Shown here piece after piece: positions 7,700 to 13,928 of a stretch of 15,386 bases of DNA. Location of the stretch: positions 1-15,386 of the forward strand of contig CAZABB010000040.1 in NCBI GenBank assembly GCA_964483625.1. Reading direction: 5' to 3'. Under the pieces are notes generated by a model. It worked only from the letters and a program-made list of their open reading frames with translations, searched no databases and was not told the DNA's origin. The position numbers and the translations under genes were made by a program. The stretch comes from JAFGQU01 sp964483625 (GTDB lineage Bacteria; Omnitrophota; Gorgyraeia; Duberdicusellales; 4484-171). Each line of letters begins with the position of its first letter. Position 1 is the first letter of the stretch.

Positions 7700-8427
7700 T
7701 AAATTCCTCCTCCCTCGGTATTTTCTTTCAAGGGGCGAGTATGGATACCGCACTCTCCGCCGCATTTACTGGTGCCGATCCACCGGCCGGCCCGTTCGTT
7801 ATCATCGGTAGTAATACGCGTGCACGGCGCGCACCCCAGGGAACGATACCCTTCGGCATACAGCGGATTAACCTTCACGCCGTAAAGCGCCAGATACTGC
7901 CACACTTCTCTTTCCTTCCAGATAAGGATCGGGTTCAGCTTAATGAGTCCTTTATCCCGTTCCTCAACCTCTTTAAAGTCAACCCGCGTCCTGCCTTCGG
8001 TGCATCGCAGGCCCGTCACCCAGCAGGTAACTCCCATCTCCTGTACGGCCCATTTGACCGGCTGGACTTTCAGGAGATCACAGCAACGATCGGGATCGGT
8101 CTTATATAATGCGTCGGGAATTTCTACATCATTCTTGTATACTTTCGTTTCCGGATAACGCGCTACCACTTCCTGCATGAATTTTACCGTCTCCGGCGGT
8201 TTAAACCGGGTGGTCACGACGAATCCGCGTATTTTGGAGCTGACGCGTTTAGCCAGATCCCATACCGCAACCGAATCTTTTCCCAGGCTGTTGGCGACCA
8301 CCAGTCCATCGCCGTACTTTTTATAGGCCTCTTCGATAAGAGCCACCGACCGGTCGACTTTTTGTTTAAAATTCAGTGTCTCTACCAATGTTTTTAAATC
8401 CACCTGTTTCTCCAGTATACTCACCAT
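7699..8427 (-). CDS. cysH: APS reductase (phosphoadenylyl-sulfate reductase family, 4Fe-4S type)
   Basis: 242 aa. It reduces adenylyl sulfate to sulfite and AMP, usually with thioredoxin as donor. The nucleotide loop is SLGKDSVAVWDL (47-58, a PP-loop variant). The cysteine pairs Cys115-Cys116 (DRCCDLLK) and Cys199-x2-Cys202 (GCAPCTR) are the cluster ligands that mark APS-using plant/bacterial-type enzymes as opposed to PAPS-using CysH. The active-site cysteine is in the C-terminal GECGIH (Cys226). GGGAGGAGG precedes the ATG at 8427. It follows the DUF2061 gene by 21 nt and is joined to the precorrin-2 dehydrogenase by a one-base overlap. No ATP sulfurylase or APS kinase gene is seen, so the source of APS lies elsewhere. 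Confidence 0.95.
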   Translation of the reverse strand: MVSILEKQVDLKTLVETLNFKQKVDRSVALIEEAYKKYGDGLVVANSLGKDSVAVWDLAKRVSSKIRGFVVTTRFKPPETVKFMQEVVARYPETKVYKNDVEIPDALYKTDPDRCCDLLKVQPVKWAVQEMGVTCWVTGLRCTEGRTRVDFKEVEERDKGLIKLNPILIWKEREVWQYLALYGVKVNPLYAEGYRSLGCAPCTRITTDDNERAGRWIGTSKCGGECGIHTRPLKENTEGGGI

Positions 8428-8448
8428 ATGCCTCCTCCCTTTAAAACT

Positions 8449-8670
8449 TTAAATTTGATATTCAGGCGGTTTGACACGTCCAAAGTGTATACGGGCCCAG
8501 ATACGCTCGTGAGCATAGTAAAGGCCCATTTTCGTCACATCCGCCCCGATTCCCACCACAAAAGCATCTCTGACACTGCCACTATAGATATAAACCGCGA
8601 TAACGTTTATTACGAATCCCACGGCTCGCCAGGTAAACATTTTAATAATTGACCGTTTACGATGCTCCAT
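8449..8670 (-). CDS. Small membrane protein, DUF2061-like
   Basis: 73 aa with a basic N-terminus and RSIIKMFTWRAVGF near residues 6-19, the pattern of DUF2061 proteins. One clear hydrophobic stretch (VGFVINVIAVYIY, about 17-29) and a second, weaker one (AFVVGIGADVTKMGLYYAHE) suggest one or two membrane passes. DUF2061 proteins have no settled function; the position here as first gene of an APS-reducing operon suggests a role tied to sulfur assimilation, perhaps in transport or localisation, which is inference. The ATG at 8670 has only a weak Shine-Dalgarno (AGAAGAG about 10 nt upstream). It lies about 85 nt downstream of the predicted transcription start. Confidence 0.8.
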   Translation of the reverse strand: MEHRKRSIIKMFTWRAVGFVINVIAVYIYSGSVRDAFVVGIGADVTKMGLYYAHERIWARIHFGRVKPPEYQI

Positions 8671-8721
8671 ATCTACTTGCTCTTCTAAAATATAATAGAA
8701 ACCATTATAAACATTGGCCTA

Positions 8722-8763
8722 ATTTAATTACTAGTATTTCTATCGTTTTACTAGTAATTAAAT
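8722..8763. promoter_or_regulatory. Perfect inverted repeat, candidate Rrf2 operator of the sulfur operon
   Basis: ATTTAATTACTAGTA (8722-8736) and TACTAGTAATTAAAT (8749-8763) are perfect 15-bp inverted arms around a 12-nt spacer. Each arm contains the palindrome TACTAGTA. The half-sites ATTACTA (8727) and TAGTAAT (8752) start 25 bp apart, as at the Rrf2 promoter. The element starts at the -10 box and covers the expected transcription start. As RNA it could also fold into a hairpin, but no T-run follows, so a terminator is unlikely. Confidence 0.65.
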
Positions 8764-8788
8764 ATACCACAGTTACTTAAGGTGTCAA
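8761..8788 (-). promoter_or_regulatory. Sigma70-type promoter of the sulfur/siroheme operon
   Basis: TTGACA (8788-8783) and TATATT (8766-8761) on the minus strand are 16 nt apart. A 14-bp AT palindrome (AAAATAATTATTTT, 8793-8806) sits just upstream of the -35 box and could act as an UP element. A perfect TATAAT also occurs at 8709-8704 but lacks a matching -35 box, so it is a weaker alternative. Confidence 0.72.
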
Positions 8789-8853
8789 GAAGAAAATAAT
8801 TATTTTTGAAAGGAAGTTACCAAGGAAACCGGCATGACCCTTACGGCGACTGA

Positions 8854-9636
8854 TTATTTCTCAGGCGACCGGCTGTTTTGCGAAAAATCGTCAAGAAGCT
8901 TACGGTAGGAAGAATCTTCTTGGCCGGAGGCGGTCTTTTTCTCCATCTGCGTGGCAAGGATATTGGCCACACGCCTGCCCCAGATCCTGGCCAGGCTGAT
9001 GAACGCCTGCTTATCGGGAGCGTTGGCGAACGGACGACGGGGATTTTCTGAAAAAAAATCCTGGGTGTCGTTCACCGAAAGAAGGCTTTGCCCGCTCTCA
9101 AGATCGGACATATGACATTCAAATGTAAGCTTTCCCGGCTCATTTTCTTCTGATTGAGCTTGGGCCCCATCGGAAACAAACTGCGCGAGAGGCCGTTTCT
9201 CTTCAACGACGAAATCGCCGCTTAACTTCACGTCCAGAAGTAATGCCGAGTCGCTGAACGCCATCTTGGTATCGACTTCATCGGTGTTTACCGGAATGAC
9301 CTTATCCAGTTCCTCGGCAAGACACTTATACATGGTATACGCCATCTCCTCCAGCGTTCCCTCATCGACGCCTTCGGTAAATTTATCTCCCTCATCATCA
9401 ATCAGGGTCACACCCATATCGCGCAGATCGATGATGTTGATAAAAATTTCCTTATACATCGCCGGGTCGACCTCGGGCTCATCCCACTGGGTTTGAAATC
9501 CGATACTTAATGTCTGAGGCGGCGCCACGTTGTCATTACAGAAAACAGAATTCATACTGCCGAGGGAAATACCTGCCAACACGATCATCCCCCACCTCAT
9601 ACGTGATTTCATAGAGATTCTCTTCTTACCGTTCAT
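8854..9636 (-). CDS. Exported protein of unknown function (possibly DUF3313-like)
   Basis: 260 aa. The N-terminus (basic residues, then WGMIVLAGISLGSM) is a likely Sec signal peptide; VFC near residue 33 is not a good lipobox. The mature part is acidic and soluble-looking, with YKEIFINIIDLRDMGV near 61-76, a stretch on subunit-like amphipathic helices in the middle, and FISLARIWGRRVANILATQ near the C-terminus. The pattern of an early beta strand followed by a terminal helix with Trp-Gly/Ala is reminiscent of DUF3313 lipoproteins, but this is a weak resemblance. The start may be the ATG at 9636 or the one at 9612, which has AAGAAGAG upstream. It lies 6 nt after the msrA stop and is the last gene of that operon. 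No clear terminator follows. Confidence 0.7.
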   Translation of the reverse strand: MNGKKRISMKSRMRWGMIVLAGISLGSMNSVFCNDNVAPPQTLSIGFQTQWDEPEVDPAMYKEIFINIIDLRDMGVTLIDDEGDKFTEGVDEGTLEEMAYTMYKCLAEELDKVIPVNTDEVDTKMAFSDSALLLDVKLSGDFVVEEKRPLAQFVSDGAQAQSEENEPGKLTFECHMSDLESGQSLLSVNDTQDFFSENPRRPFANAPDKQAFISLARIWGRRVANILATQMEKKTASGQEDSSYRKLLDDFSQNSRSPEK

Positions 9637-9642
9637 ACTATC

Positions 9643-10350
9643 TTATCCCAACTCCGGCCTTTCTTTTGTCTTTCCTTCTGTCTGAAGTTCTCCCACCAAG
9701 CGCATAAGAAGTTTACTTTTTTCCTGAGATAGGCCGAATGTGTCGATTTCGGTGGCTAATAATTCCTGAGCACCGTATCCGGAAAGGTACCCGTTGACGC
9801 GCGCGGCCGCGGTCGAATTGACGAAATCGGCGTGATCGGGATATATCGCGCTGAATTCGCGCATAAGGTCAGGCTCATGACGCAGGCGGTACTTCTGATG
9901 GTATTCTTCGGCAAGATAGAATTTCCCGGAGGGAAGGATCTGCGTATACACCTCAACTCCCAGTTGTTCGGTTTTCTTCCGGTGTCCCATCCGGGCGAGT
10001 TCTTCCTGCCGTTCATTATGAAAAAAAATGATCGTTTTATACTGCTGACTCCACGGCTCTTTCGTCGGATCATGACTCTTCCAGAAAAGCTCAAGTAACT
10101 GCTCGTAGGTAACTTTACTGGGGTCGTATTCAATCTGCACGGTTTCGGTATGATCACCCAGATCGTGATAGGTCGGATTTGTTTTCTTTCCGCCGGAATA
10201 CCCCACGCGGGTACGCACAACACCATGGATGCTGCCGAACATCGCGTCCGGCGACCAGAAACATCCTAAAGCGAACGTCGCGATCTCAAGCCGCCGGGGC
10301 AACGCCTGATCGATCTTGGGGATTGCGACTCTTTCTTTCTGTATATTCAT
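9643..10350 (-). CDS. msrA: Peptide methionine sulfoxide reductase A
   Basis: 235 aa from the ATG at 10350, which has AAAGGGGGAATCAAG before it; an upstream in-frame ATG at 10383 lies within htpX and is not favoured. It reduces methionine-S-sulfoxide in proteins. The catalytic cysteine is Cys30 in FALGCFWSPDAMFG; VGYSGG, GDHTETVQIEYDP and AEEYHQKY are the other family motifs. There is no other cysteine in the protein, so it is a one-cysteine MsrA that must be recycled without an internal resolving disulfide. A tail of about 60 residues follows the core. It has no signal peptide, so it is cytoplasmic. It lies 22 nt after htpX, fitting a protein-quality or oxidative-damage theme. Confidence 0.95.
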   Translation of the reverse strand: MNIQKERVAIPKIDQALPRRLEIATFALGCFWSPDAMFGSIHGVVRTRVGYSGGKKTNPTYHDLGDHTETVQIEYDPSKVTYEQLLELFWKSHDPTKEPWSQQYKTIIFFHNERQEELARMGHRKKTEQLGVEVYTQILPSGKFYLAEEYHQKYRLRHEPDLMREFSAIYPDHADFVNSTAAARVNGYLSGYGAQELLATEIDTFGLSQEKSKLLMRLVGELQTEGKTKERPELG

Positions 10351-10372
10351 CTTGATTCCCCCTTTCGGTTCT

Positions 10373-11332
10373 TTATAATTCATATTGAGACAGCTGTTTT
10401 ATCCGTTTCAACATATTCGGATGCGTACTTAAAGCTTCCATCAGGCGGTCACCGAAGGAAAGATTGATCCGGGAAGTCCGGATTGCCGCGAGTTCCCCCG
10501 CGTCAATCGTACCGCTGCGATCAGCATCGACCTGCGCCAGTTCTTTGAGCTCTTTCATCGATCGCGACGGATCATTCAGAAAAAAAGCTTTCAGCCCTTC
10601 CGCTTCCTTAATCTGGTTTTTTTCCATCCGGGCGCTTCCATAGACCAGTTTATACAATGCCGAAGCCAGAGCTTCCGGCTTGTTTCCCAGAGCGAGTGAA
10701 CCGCGATCGGCAAAATACTCGCGGATACGTGAAGCATACAATACCAGCAAATTGGTAATGAAATAAAAAATCAACGCGGCAAGACCGATTAAAACCGTAT
10801 TCTGGCTGTCCCGGCTGCGGCGCCGGCCAAAGAACAGAAAATGCCAGGCAAGCCGATACATAATGATCGGGATGATCGACAATAACGTAATCGTCAGCAT
10901 GTCCCGATTCTTGATATGACTGAGCTCATGCCCCAGCACCGCTTTCAGTTCGGCCTCATCAAGCAGGTTCACCAACCGTTCGGTCACACAGACCCTGCCA
11001 TCACGGATACTGCGTCCAAAAGCAAACGCGTTGGGAATATTGACCTGTGATATCCCTATTTTGGGAACCGGCATTCTGGCCCGCTTGCTGAGCGCCTCGA
11101 CCATTTCATACAACTCAGGGTATTGCTCACGTTTGACGTATTTTATCCGCATCGACCACTCGACCATCTTAGGCCCGATAAAATACTGCAGAGCCATTAT
11201 CCCGACGGCAAAGACAAGATAAAAACTGAAACTTGTAACTCCCGCCGCCGACCCGATCATCACGATAATCGCGTACACGATGCCAAAAAGCAATGTCAGC
11301 ATCAACATCATCCGCAGGTGAAGCGAAATCAT
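10373..11332 (-). CDS. htpX: HtpX-like M48 membrane metalloprotease with EF-hand loop
   Basis: 319 aa. It is a zinc protease of the inner membrane that degrades damaged membrane proteins. Hydrophobic segments lie near residues 9-28, 34-53, 145-168 and 178-200. The zinc site is GHELSHIKNRD (His135, Glu136, His139) and the third ligand glutamate is in REYFADRGS (Glu205). PNAFAFGRS (100-108) and STHPNMLKRIKQL (302-314) are further family marks. Residues 269-280 read DADRSGTIDAGE, a complete 12-residue calcium-binding EF-hand loop, which E. coli HtpX lacks. The start at 11332 is 9 nt after the kinase gene's stop. Similar EF-hand-like inserts may occur in archaeal and other HtpX homologues, so this could be a subfamily trait. 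Confidence 0.93.
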   Translation of the reverse strand: MISLHLRMMLMLTLLFGIVYAIIVMIGSAAGVTSFSFYLVFAVGIMALQYFIGPKMVEWSMRIKYVKREQYPELYEMVEALSKRARMPVPKIGISQVNIPNAFAFGRSIRDGRVCVTERLVNLLDEAELKAVLGHELSHIKNRDMLTITLLSIIPIIMYRLAWHFLFFGRRRSRDSQNTVLIGLAALIFYFITNLLVLYASRIREYFADRGSLALGNKPEALASALYKLVYGSARMEKNQIKEAEGLKAFFLNDPSRSMKELKELAQVDADRSGTIDAGELAAIRTSRINLSFGDRLMEALSTHPNMLKRIKQLSQYEL

Positions 11333-11341
11333 AACAACCTA

Positions 11342-12865
11342 CTACCGTCTATCCTCACGTTCTTGGGCTTCTTTCTGCCTTCTGGCCTCTACCTTGCGCA
11401 ATACACGCTGAATCTTCTCCATCAACACATCGGTCGTAAACGGCTTGATGATATAATCTTCAGCTCCCATCTCGATCGCGTTGGTCACATCGGCAATTCT
11501 GTTCTCGGCGGTAAACATGATGACCGGAATCTTCTTGGTACGAAATCCGCCTTTCAGTTTCGCCAGGACTTTATAGCCGTCGAGATCCGGCATGATCACA
11601 TCCAAAAGGATCAGATCGGGATTCTCTCTCTGGGCCATCCGCAATCCCTCCCGGCCACCGGCGGCACTGACGACATCGAACCCGCTGGAACGCAACCGCG
11701 ATGTCGTCATGATCGACACGTTCTCTTCATCGTCAACTACCAGCACTTTCTTCTTCTCTTCTTCCATATTCAATCCTCCTGTATCAACCCTGTCTGTCTT
11801 ATCGATATGTTTACTCAGCACATCAGCCAGATGACTGAAGGTCTCGGCTTCATCGGGAAAACTATAAACTTTCGTATTAGGATTTATTTTATCCGACAAT
11901 TGTTCCTTCGACAATAGCGCCTCAATCTGTTTATTCAGACGCGCGGTAACCGAAGCAGCCAGGTCACTGCCGACCGAGTGCAGAATAAGAAAAATCGAAT
12001 TCTTCCCGCAGAGAACGGTATCACTGGCACGGATACAATCGTTCAACTTTTTAGCCGCTGTCGGCAGGAATGTTTCATCCTCTACGGTACAAATCATCAG
12101 CGTCACTTTATTACCCTGATCAAGATCATCCCCGATGCGTTTAGCCAGAATTGTCATTATGTCGTAACGCGGCAGAAAAAAACTCACCGTCGTCCCCTCC
12201 TGCGGCTTACTTTCAATCCATATCTCTCCGTCATGAGCTTCGACGATTCCTTTGGCAATGGCCAGGCCCAAGCCGACATTTTTCTTGCGCGGCAAAGAAT
12301 GCAGAACCATCTGCTCAAACGTCTCAAACACTTTATCTTGATCGTCTCCGGATATGCCTTCCCCGGTATCCCGTACGGAACATTCAATCACGTCGGCTTT
12401 GGATTCAACCGTAAGGACGATTTCGCCTGTTCTGGTGAATTCGACCGCGTTTTCGATGAGTTTGACGAAAACCTCGCTCACCCGGTCTTTATCGGCATAG
12501 GCACAGGCGGTACGGTCGGTGAGTTCGATCTTTAATGCCAGCCCCTTCTTTTCTACCGTCTCGATAAATGCCGCGTTCACATTGGCGGCAATCTCGTTCA
12601 TATCGACCTTCTGTCTTTTTAATGCCAACTGCCCGCGGGCGATCGTAGAAATATCGAGAAGATTTTCCACGACCGTAGTCAGCCGGTCGACATCCTGCAG
12701 GCACAACGAAAGGAATTGTTTTTGGACATCATTGACTTCGCCGTGAATACCTTCGGAAATTTGCGAGATACCTTCCCGTAATGAGGTCAACGGCGTACGT
12801 AACTGGTGGGATACGATACGCAGGAAATCCTCTTTGCGCTGAGTTAATGGGTCGGGCCGATTCAT
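11342..12865 (-). CDS. Hybrid histidine kinase with C-terminal receiver domain
   Basis: 507 aa, soluble, with no membrane segment and no N-terminal sensor domain. Order of domains: HisKA with phosphorylated His20 in IVSHQLRTPLTSL; HATPase with N-box Asn139 (KLIENAVEF), G1 DTGEG (166-170) and G2 GLGLA (198-202); a middle region (about 235-320) that looks like a worn GGDEF fold, with IRASDTVLCGKNSIFLIL where active enzymes have a GGDEF signature; then a receiver domain (about 372-492) with Asp379/Asp380 acidic pocket, phospho-acceptor Asp422 in LLDVIMP and Lys474 in IIKPF. The ligand sensed is unknown. It heads the operon with htpX and msrA. No good Shine-Dalgarno precedes the ATG at 12865, so the exact start is uncertain. 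Confidence 0.92.
   Translation of the reverse strand: MNRPDPLTQRKEDFLRIVSHQLRTPLTSLREGISQISEGIHGEVNDVQKQFLSLCLQDVDRLTTVVENLLDISTIARGQLALKRQKVDMNEIAANVNAAFIETVEKKGLALKIELTDRTACAYADKDRVSEVFVKLIENAVEFTRTGEIVLTVESKADVIECSVRDTGEGISGDDQDKVFETFEQMVLHSLPRKKNVGLGLAIAKGIVEAHDGEIWIESKPQEGTTVSFFLPRYDIMTILAKRIGDDLDQGNKVTLMICTVEDETFLPTAAKKLNDCIRASDTVLCGKNSIFLILHSVGSDLAASVTARLNKQIEALLSKEQLSDKINPNTKVYSFPDEAETFSHLADVLSKHIDKTDRVDTGGLNMEEEKKKVLVVDDEENVSIMTTSRLRSSGFDVVSAAGGREGLRMAQRENPDLILLDVIMPDLDGYKVLAKLKGGFRTKKIPVIMFTAENRIADVTNAIEMGAEDYIIKPFTTDVLMEKIQRVLRKVEARRQKEAQEREDRR
11765..11780 (-). promoter_or_regulatory. Internal ribosome binding site and start for a stand-alone receiver domain
   Basis: AGGAGG (11780-11775) lies 7 nt before an in-frame ATG (11767-11765) at residue 367 of the hybrid kinase, exactly where the receiver domain begins (MEEEKKKVLVVDD). 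A separate product of 141 aa could be made from it. This is the strongest Shine-Dalgarno in the gene, better than that of the full-length start. Confidence 0.6.
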
Positions 12866-12879
12866 GAGATTTTTGTGTC

Positions 12880-12903
12880 TATCTATATATTTCTATATAG
12901 ATA
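12880..12903 (-). repeat. Perfect 10-bp hairpin with GAAA loop in the kinase leader
   Basis: On the minus strand TATCTATATA and TATATAGATA are perfect arms around a GAAA tetraloop. It lies 14 nt upstream of the kinase ATG at or just after the expected transcription start. It could be an operator or a 5'-UTR hairpin; no T-run follows, so it is not a terminator. Confidence 0.6.
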
Positions 12904-12906
12904 ATA

Positions 12907-12935
12907 ATTTTAGCATACTCTGAGGGTTTTTGAAA
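12907..12935 (-). promoter_or_regulatory. Candidate promoter of the kinase-htpX-msrA operon
   Basis: An extended -10 element TGC-TAAAAT (12915-12907) is preceded by TTCAAA (12935-12930) at 17-nt spacing. The -35 matches consensus at four of six positions. Confidence 0.45.
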
Positions 12936-13033
12936 TGGTGGTTTTTCGCTTAACATACCTTCGGCCGGAAGGGAGCAGCGCAATTTATAAGGTAGATATT
13001 TCCTCTCCTTTATGTTATCGTATAAGAATAGAT

Positions 13034-13396
13034 ATGAATAAAGAATCCCGAAGGTATCCCCGTTTCCCTTTTATCCAGCAGATCATGCTGGCGACCGTAA
13101 AGGGGAAATTCTTTGTGACACAATCAGAAAATTTAGGGTTGGGCGGAGTATTTCTCATCCATCCCGACCCTCTCCCCCCCGGCACACAAGGGGTGTTAAA
13201 CCTGACCATCGATATAGAAGGCGTCAAAAAAAATATTACGTTGAATTTCAGAGTCATCCATAACGAGCCTTCCCACCAAGGATCACGCAGGATGGGAATC
13301 GAATTCATAGGGATATCACCGGAGAATAAAGGAATTCTTGAAGAATTCATAGAACAACTGCCTAAAAATAATTCCTCTTCTTCCGAAAAAGAATAA
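13034..13396 (+). CDS. PilZ-domain protein
   Basis: 120 aa from the ATG at 13034. It has the PilZ entry motif RRYPR (residues 6-10, RxxxR) and NLGLGG (33-38) at the place of the usual D/NxSxxG, with the serine replaced by glycine; RRMGIEFIG (85-93) is the closing strand. PilZ domains bind cyclic di-GMP and alter motility, polysaccharide export or partner proteins; the changed serine may weaken binding. A longer reading frame starts at 12935 behind GAGGG, but its extra 33 residues do not look like part of the fold. The 13034 start has only a weak Shine-Dalgarno. It is the only plus-strand gene, divergent from the hybrid kinase, which carries a worn GGDEF-like region. A C-terminal SSSSEKE tail is likely disordered. 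Confidence 0.85.
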   Translation: MNKESRRYPRFPFIQQIMLATVKGKFFVTQSENLGLGGVFLIHPDPLPPGTQGVLNLTIDIEGVKKNITLNFRVIHNEPSHQGSRRMGIEFIGISPENKGILEEFIEQLPKNNSSSSEKE

Positions 13397-13468
13397 AAAA
13401 CTCATCCTAAAAATCGGTCGGGATACGCGGCTCGTTTGAGAATCGGGCGAATTCATCTAGGATACAAG

Positions 13469-13501
13469 ATCCTTTGTACGCTTCCGAAGTGTACAAAGGA
13501 T
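13469..13501. repeat. Inverted repeat with 11-bp perfect arms
   Basis: ATCCTTTGTAC (13469-13479) and GTACAAAGGAT (13491-13501) flank an 11-nt centre that is itself nearly self-complementary (CTTC/GAAG). A competing small hairpin, AGGAT (13459-13463) with ATCCT (13469-13473), shares the left arm. Confidence 0.75.
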
Positions 13502-13543
13502 GCAATATAACTTCGAGAGGAAGAATACGCTGATTCCGACGAA

Positions 13544-13558
13544 ATCCTCACAGAGGAT
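13544..13558. repeat. Short inverted repeat, 6-bp arms
   Basis: ATCCTC and GAGGAT flank ACA. Three-base loops recur in the other hairpins of this patch. Confidence 0.5.
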
Positions 13559-13627
13559 AATTCAACTAATGTTTTTTTCGCGTTTCACTTAAAAAACCCA
13601 AGTTTCATCAAGGGAAGGATTCTCTGA

Positions 13628-13652
13628 CTAAATTCTGCGAAGCAGAATTTAG
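13628..13652. repeat. Inverted repeat with 11-bp perfect arms and GAA loop
   Basis: CTAAATTCTGC (13628-13638) and GCAGAATTTAG (13642-13652) flank GAA. Its TTCTGC/GCAGAA core is shared with the hairpin at 14220-14251, suggesting related palindromic elements. Confidence 0.75.
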
Positions 13653-13743
13653 CGAGGAAGCCCAAGGAATAAAACCTGCATACAATGTCTTGCACAGCTC
13701 TCTCCCTTCGGTCGTTCGCGTGGATGCCTTAAGAAGAAGGGCA

Positions 13744-13758
13744 CCTAAGTAACTTAGG
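13744..13758. repeat. Near-perfect 15-bp palindrome
   Basis: CCTAAGT and ACTTAGG flank a single A. Confidence 0.55.
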
Positions 13759-13838
13759 CATACGAACCCCTGTCGCTTACGCTCCAAGAGGGTTCTCATC
13801 ACCTCCCTCGACGCCTTATTAAAAAGAACGATAAAAAC

Positions 13839-13928
13839 TGGCGGAGAGGGAGGGATTCGAACCCCCGGTGGGTTACCCCACAACGGTTTTCAAGACCGCC
13901 GCATTAAACCGGACTCTGCCACCTCTCC
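13839..13928 (-). tRNA. tRNA-Ser (anticodon UGA)
   Basis: 90 nt with encoded CCA. The acceptor stem GGAGAGG (13928-13922) pairs with CCTCTCC (13849-13843), discriminator G, then CCA at 13841-13839. The anticodon arm is GCGGT-CTTGAAA-ACCGT with TGA at 13892-13890, and the first stem pair is G-U. The long variable arm (GTGGGGTAACCCAC) is typical of tRNA-Ser; the T loop reads TTCGAAT. It overlaps the 3' end of the GIY-YIG gene by 39 nt on the same strand. It reads serine codons UCA and, by wobble, others. Confidence 0.95.

Larger units (their letters stand above)
13397..13838. other. Gene-free stretch with short hairpins
   Basis: 442 bp between the PilZ gene and tRNA-Ser. No convincing gene is seen; a 91-codon minus-strand frame (13608-13883) runs into the tRNA and has no family features. 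The region holds at least four short perfect inverted repeats (13469-13501, 13544-13558, 13628-13652, 13744-13758). None is followed by a T-run on the plus strand, so no terminator can be assigned to the PilZ gene. T-rich tracts follow the tRNA on the minus strand (13838-13834) and may end its transcript. Confidence 0.6.

Noticed and set aside
8671..8754. Possible riboswitch (SAM or cobalamin type) in the leader of the sulfur operon
   Set aside because: The leader is about 85 nt, AT-rich and shows no recognisable riboswitch core or terminator; the operator explanation fits better.
12935..13033. Longer N-terminus for the PilZ protein
   Set aside because: GAGGG precedes the ATG, but the 33 extra residues do not resemble the family and the domain's RxxxR motif begins right after the 13034 start.
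13469..13501. Rho-independent terminator for the PilZ gene
   Set aside because: The stem is strong but no T-run follows on either strand, and it is 70 nt past the stop.
13608..13883. 91-codon minus-strand reading frame between PilZ and tRNA-Ser
   Set aside because: It begins inside the tRNA-Ser gene, covers two palindromes and shows no domain or good ribosome binding site; more likely chance.
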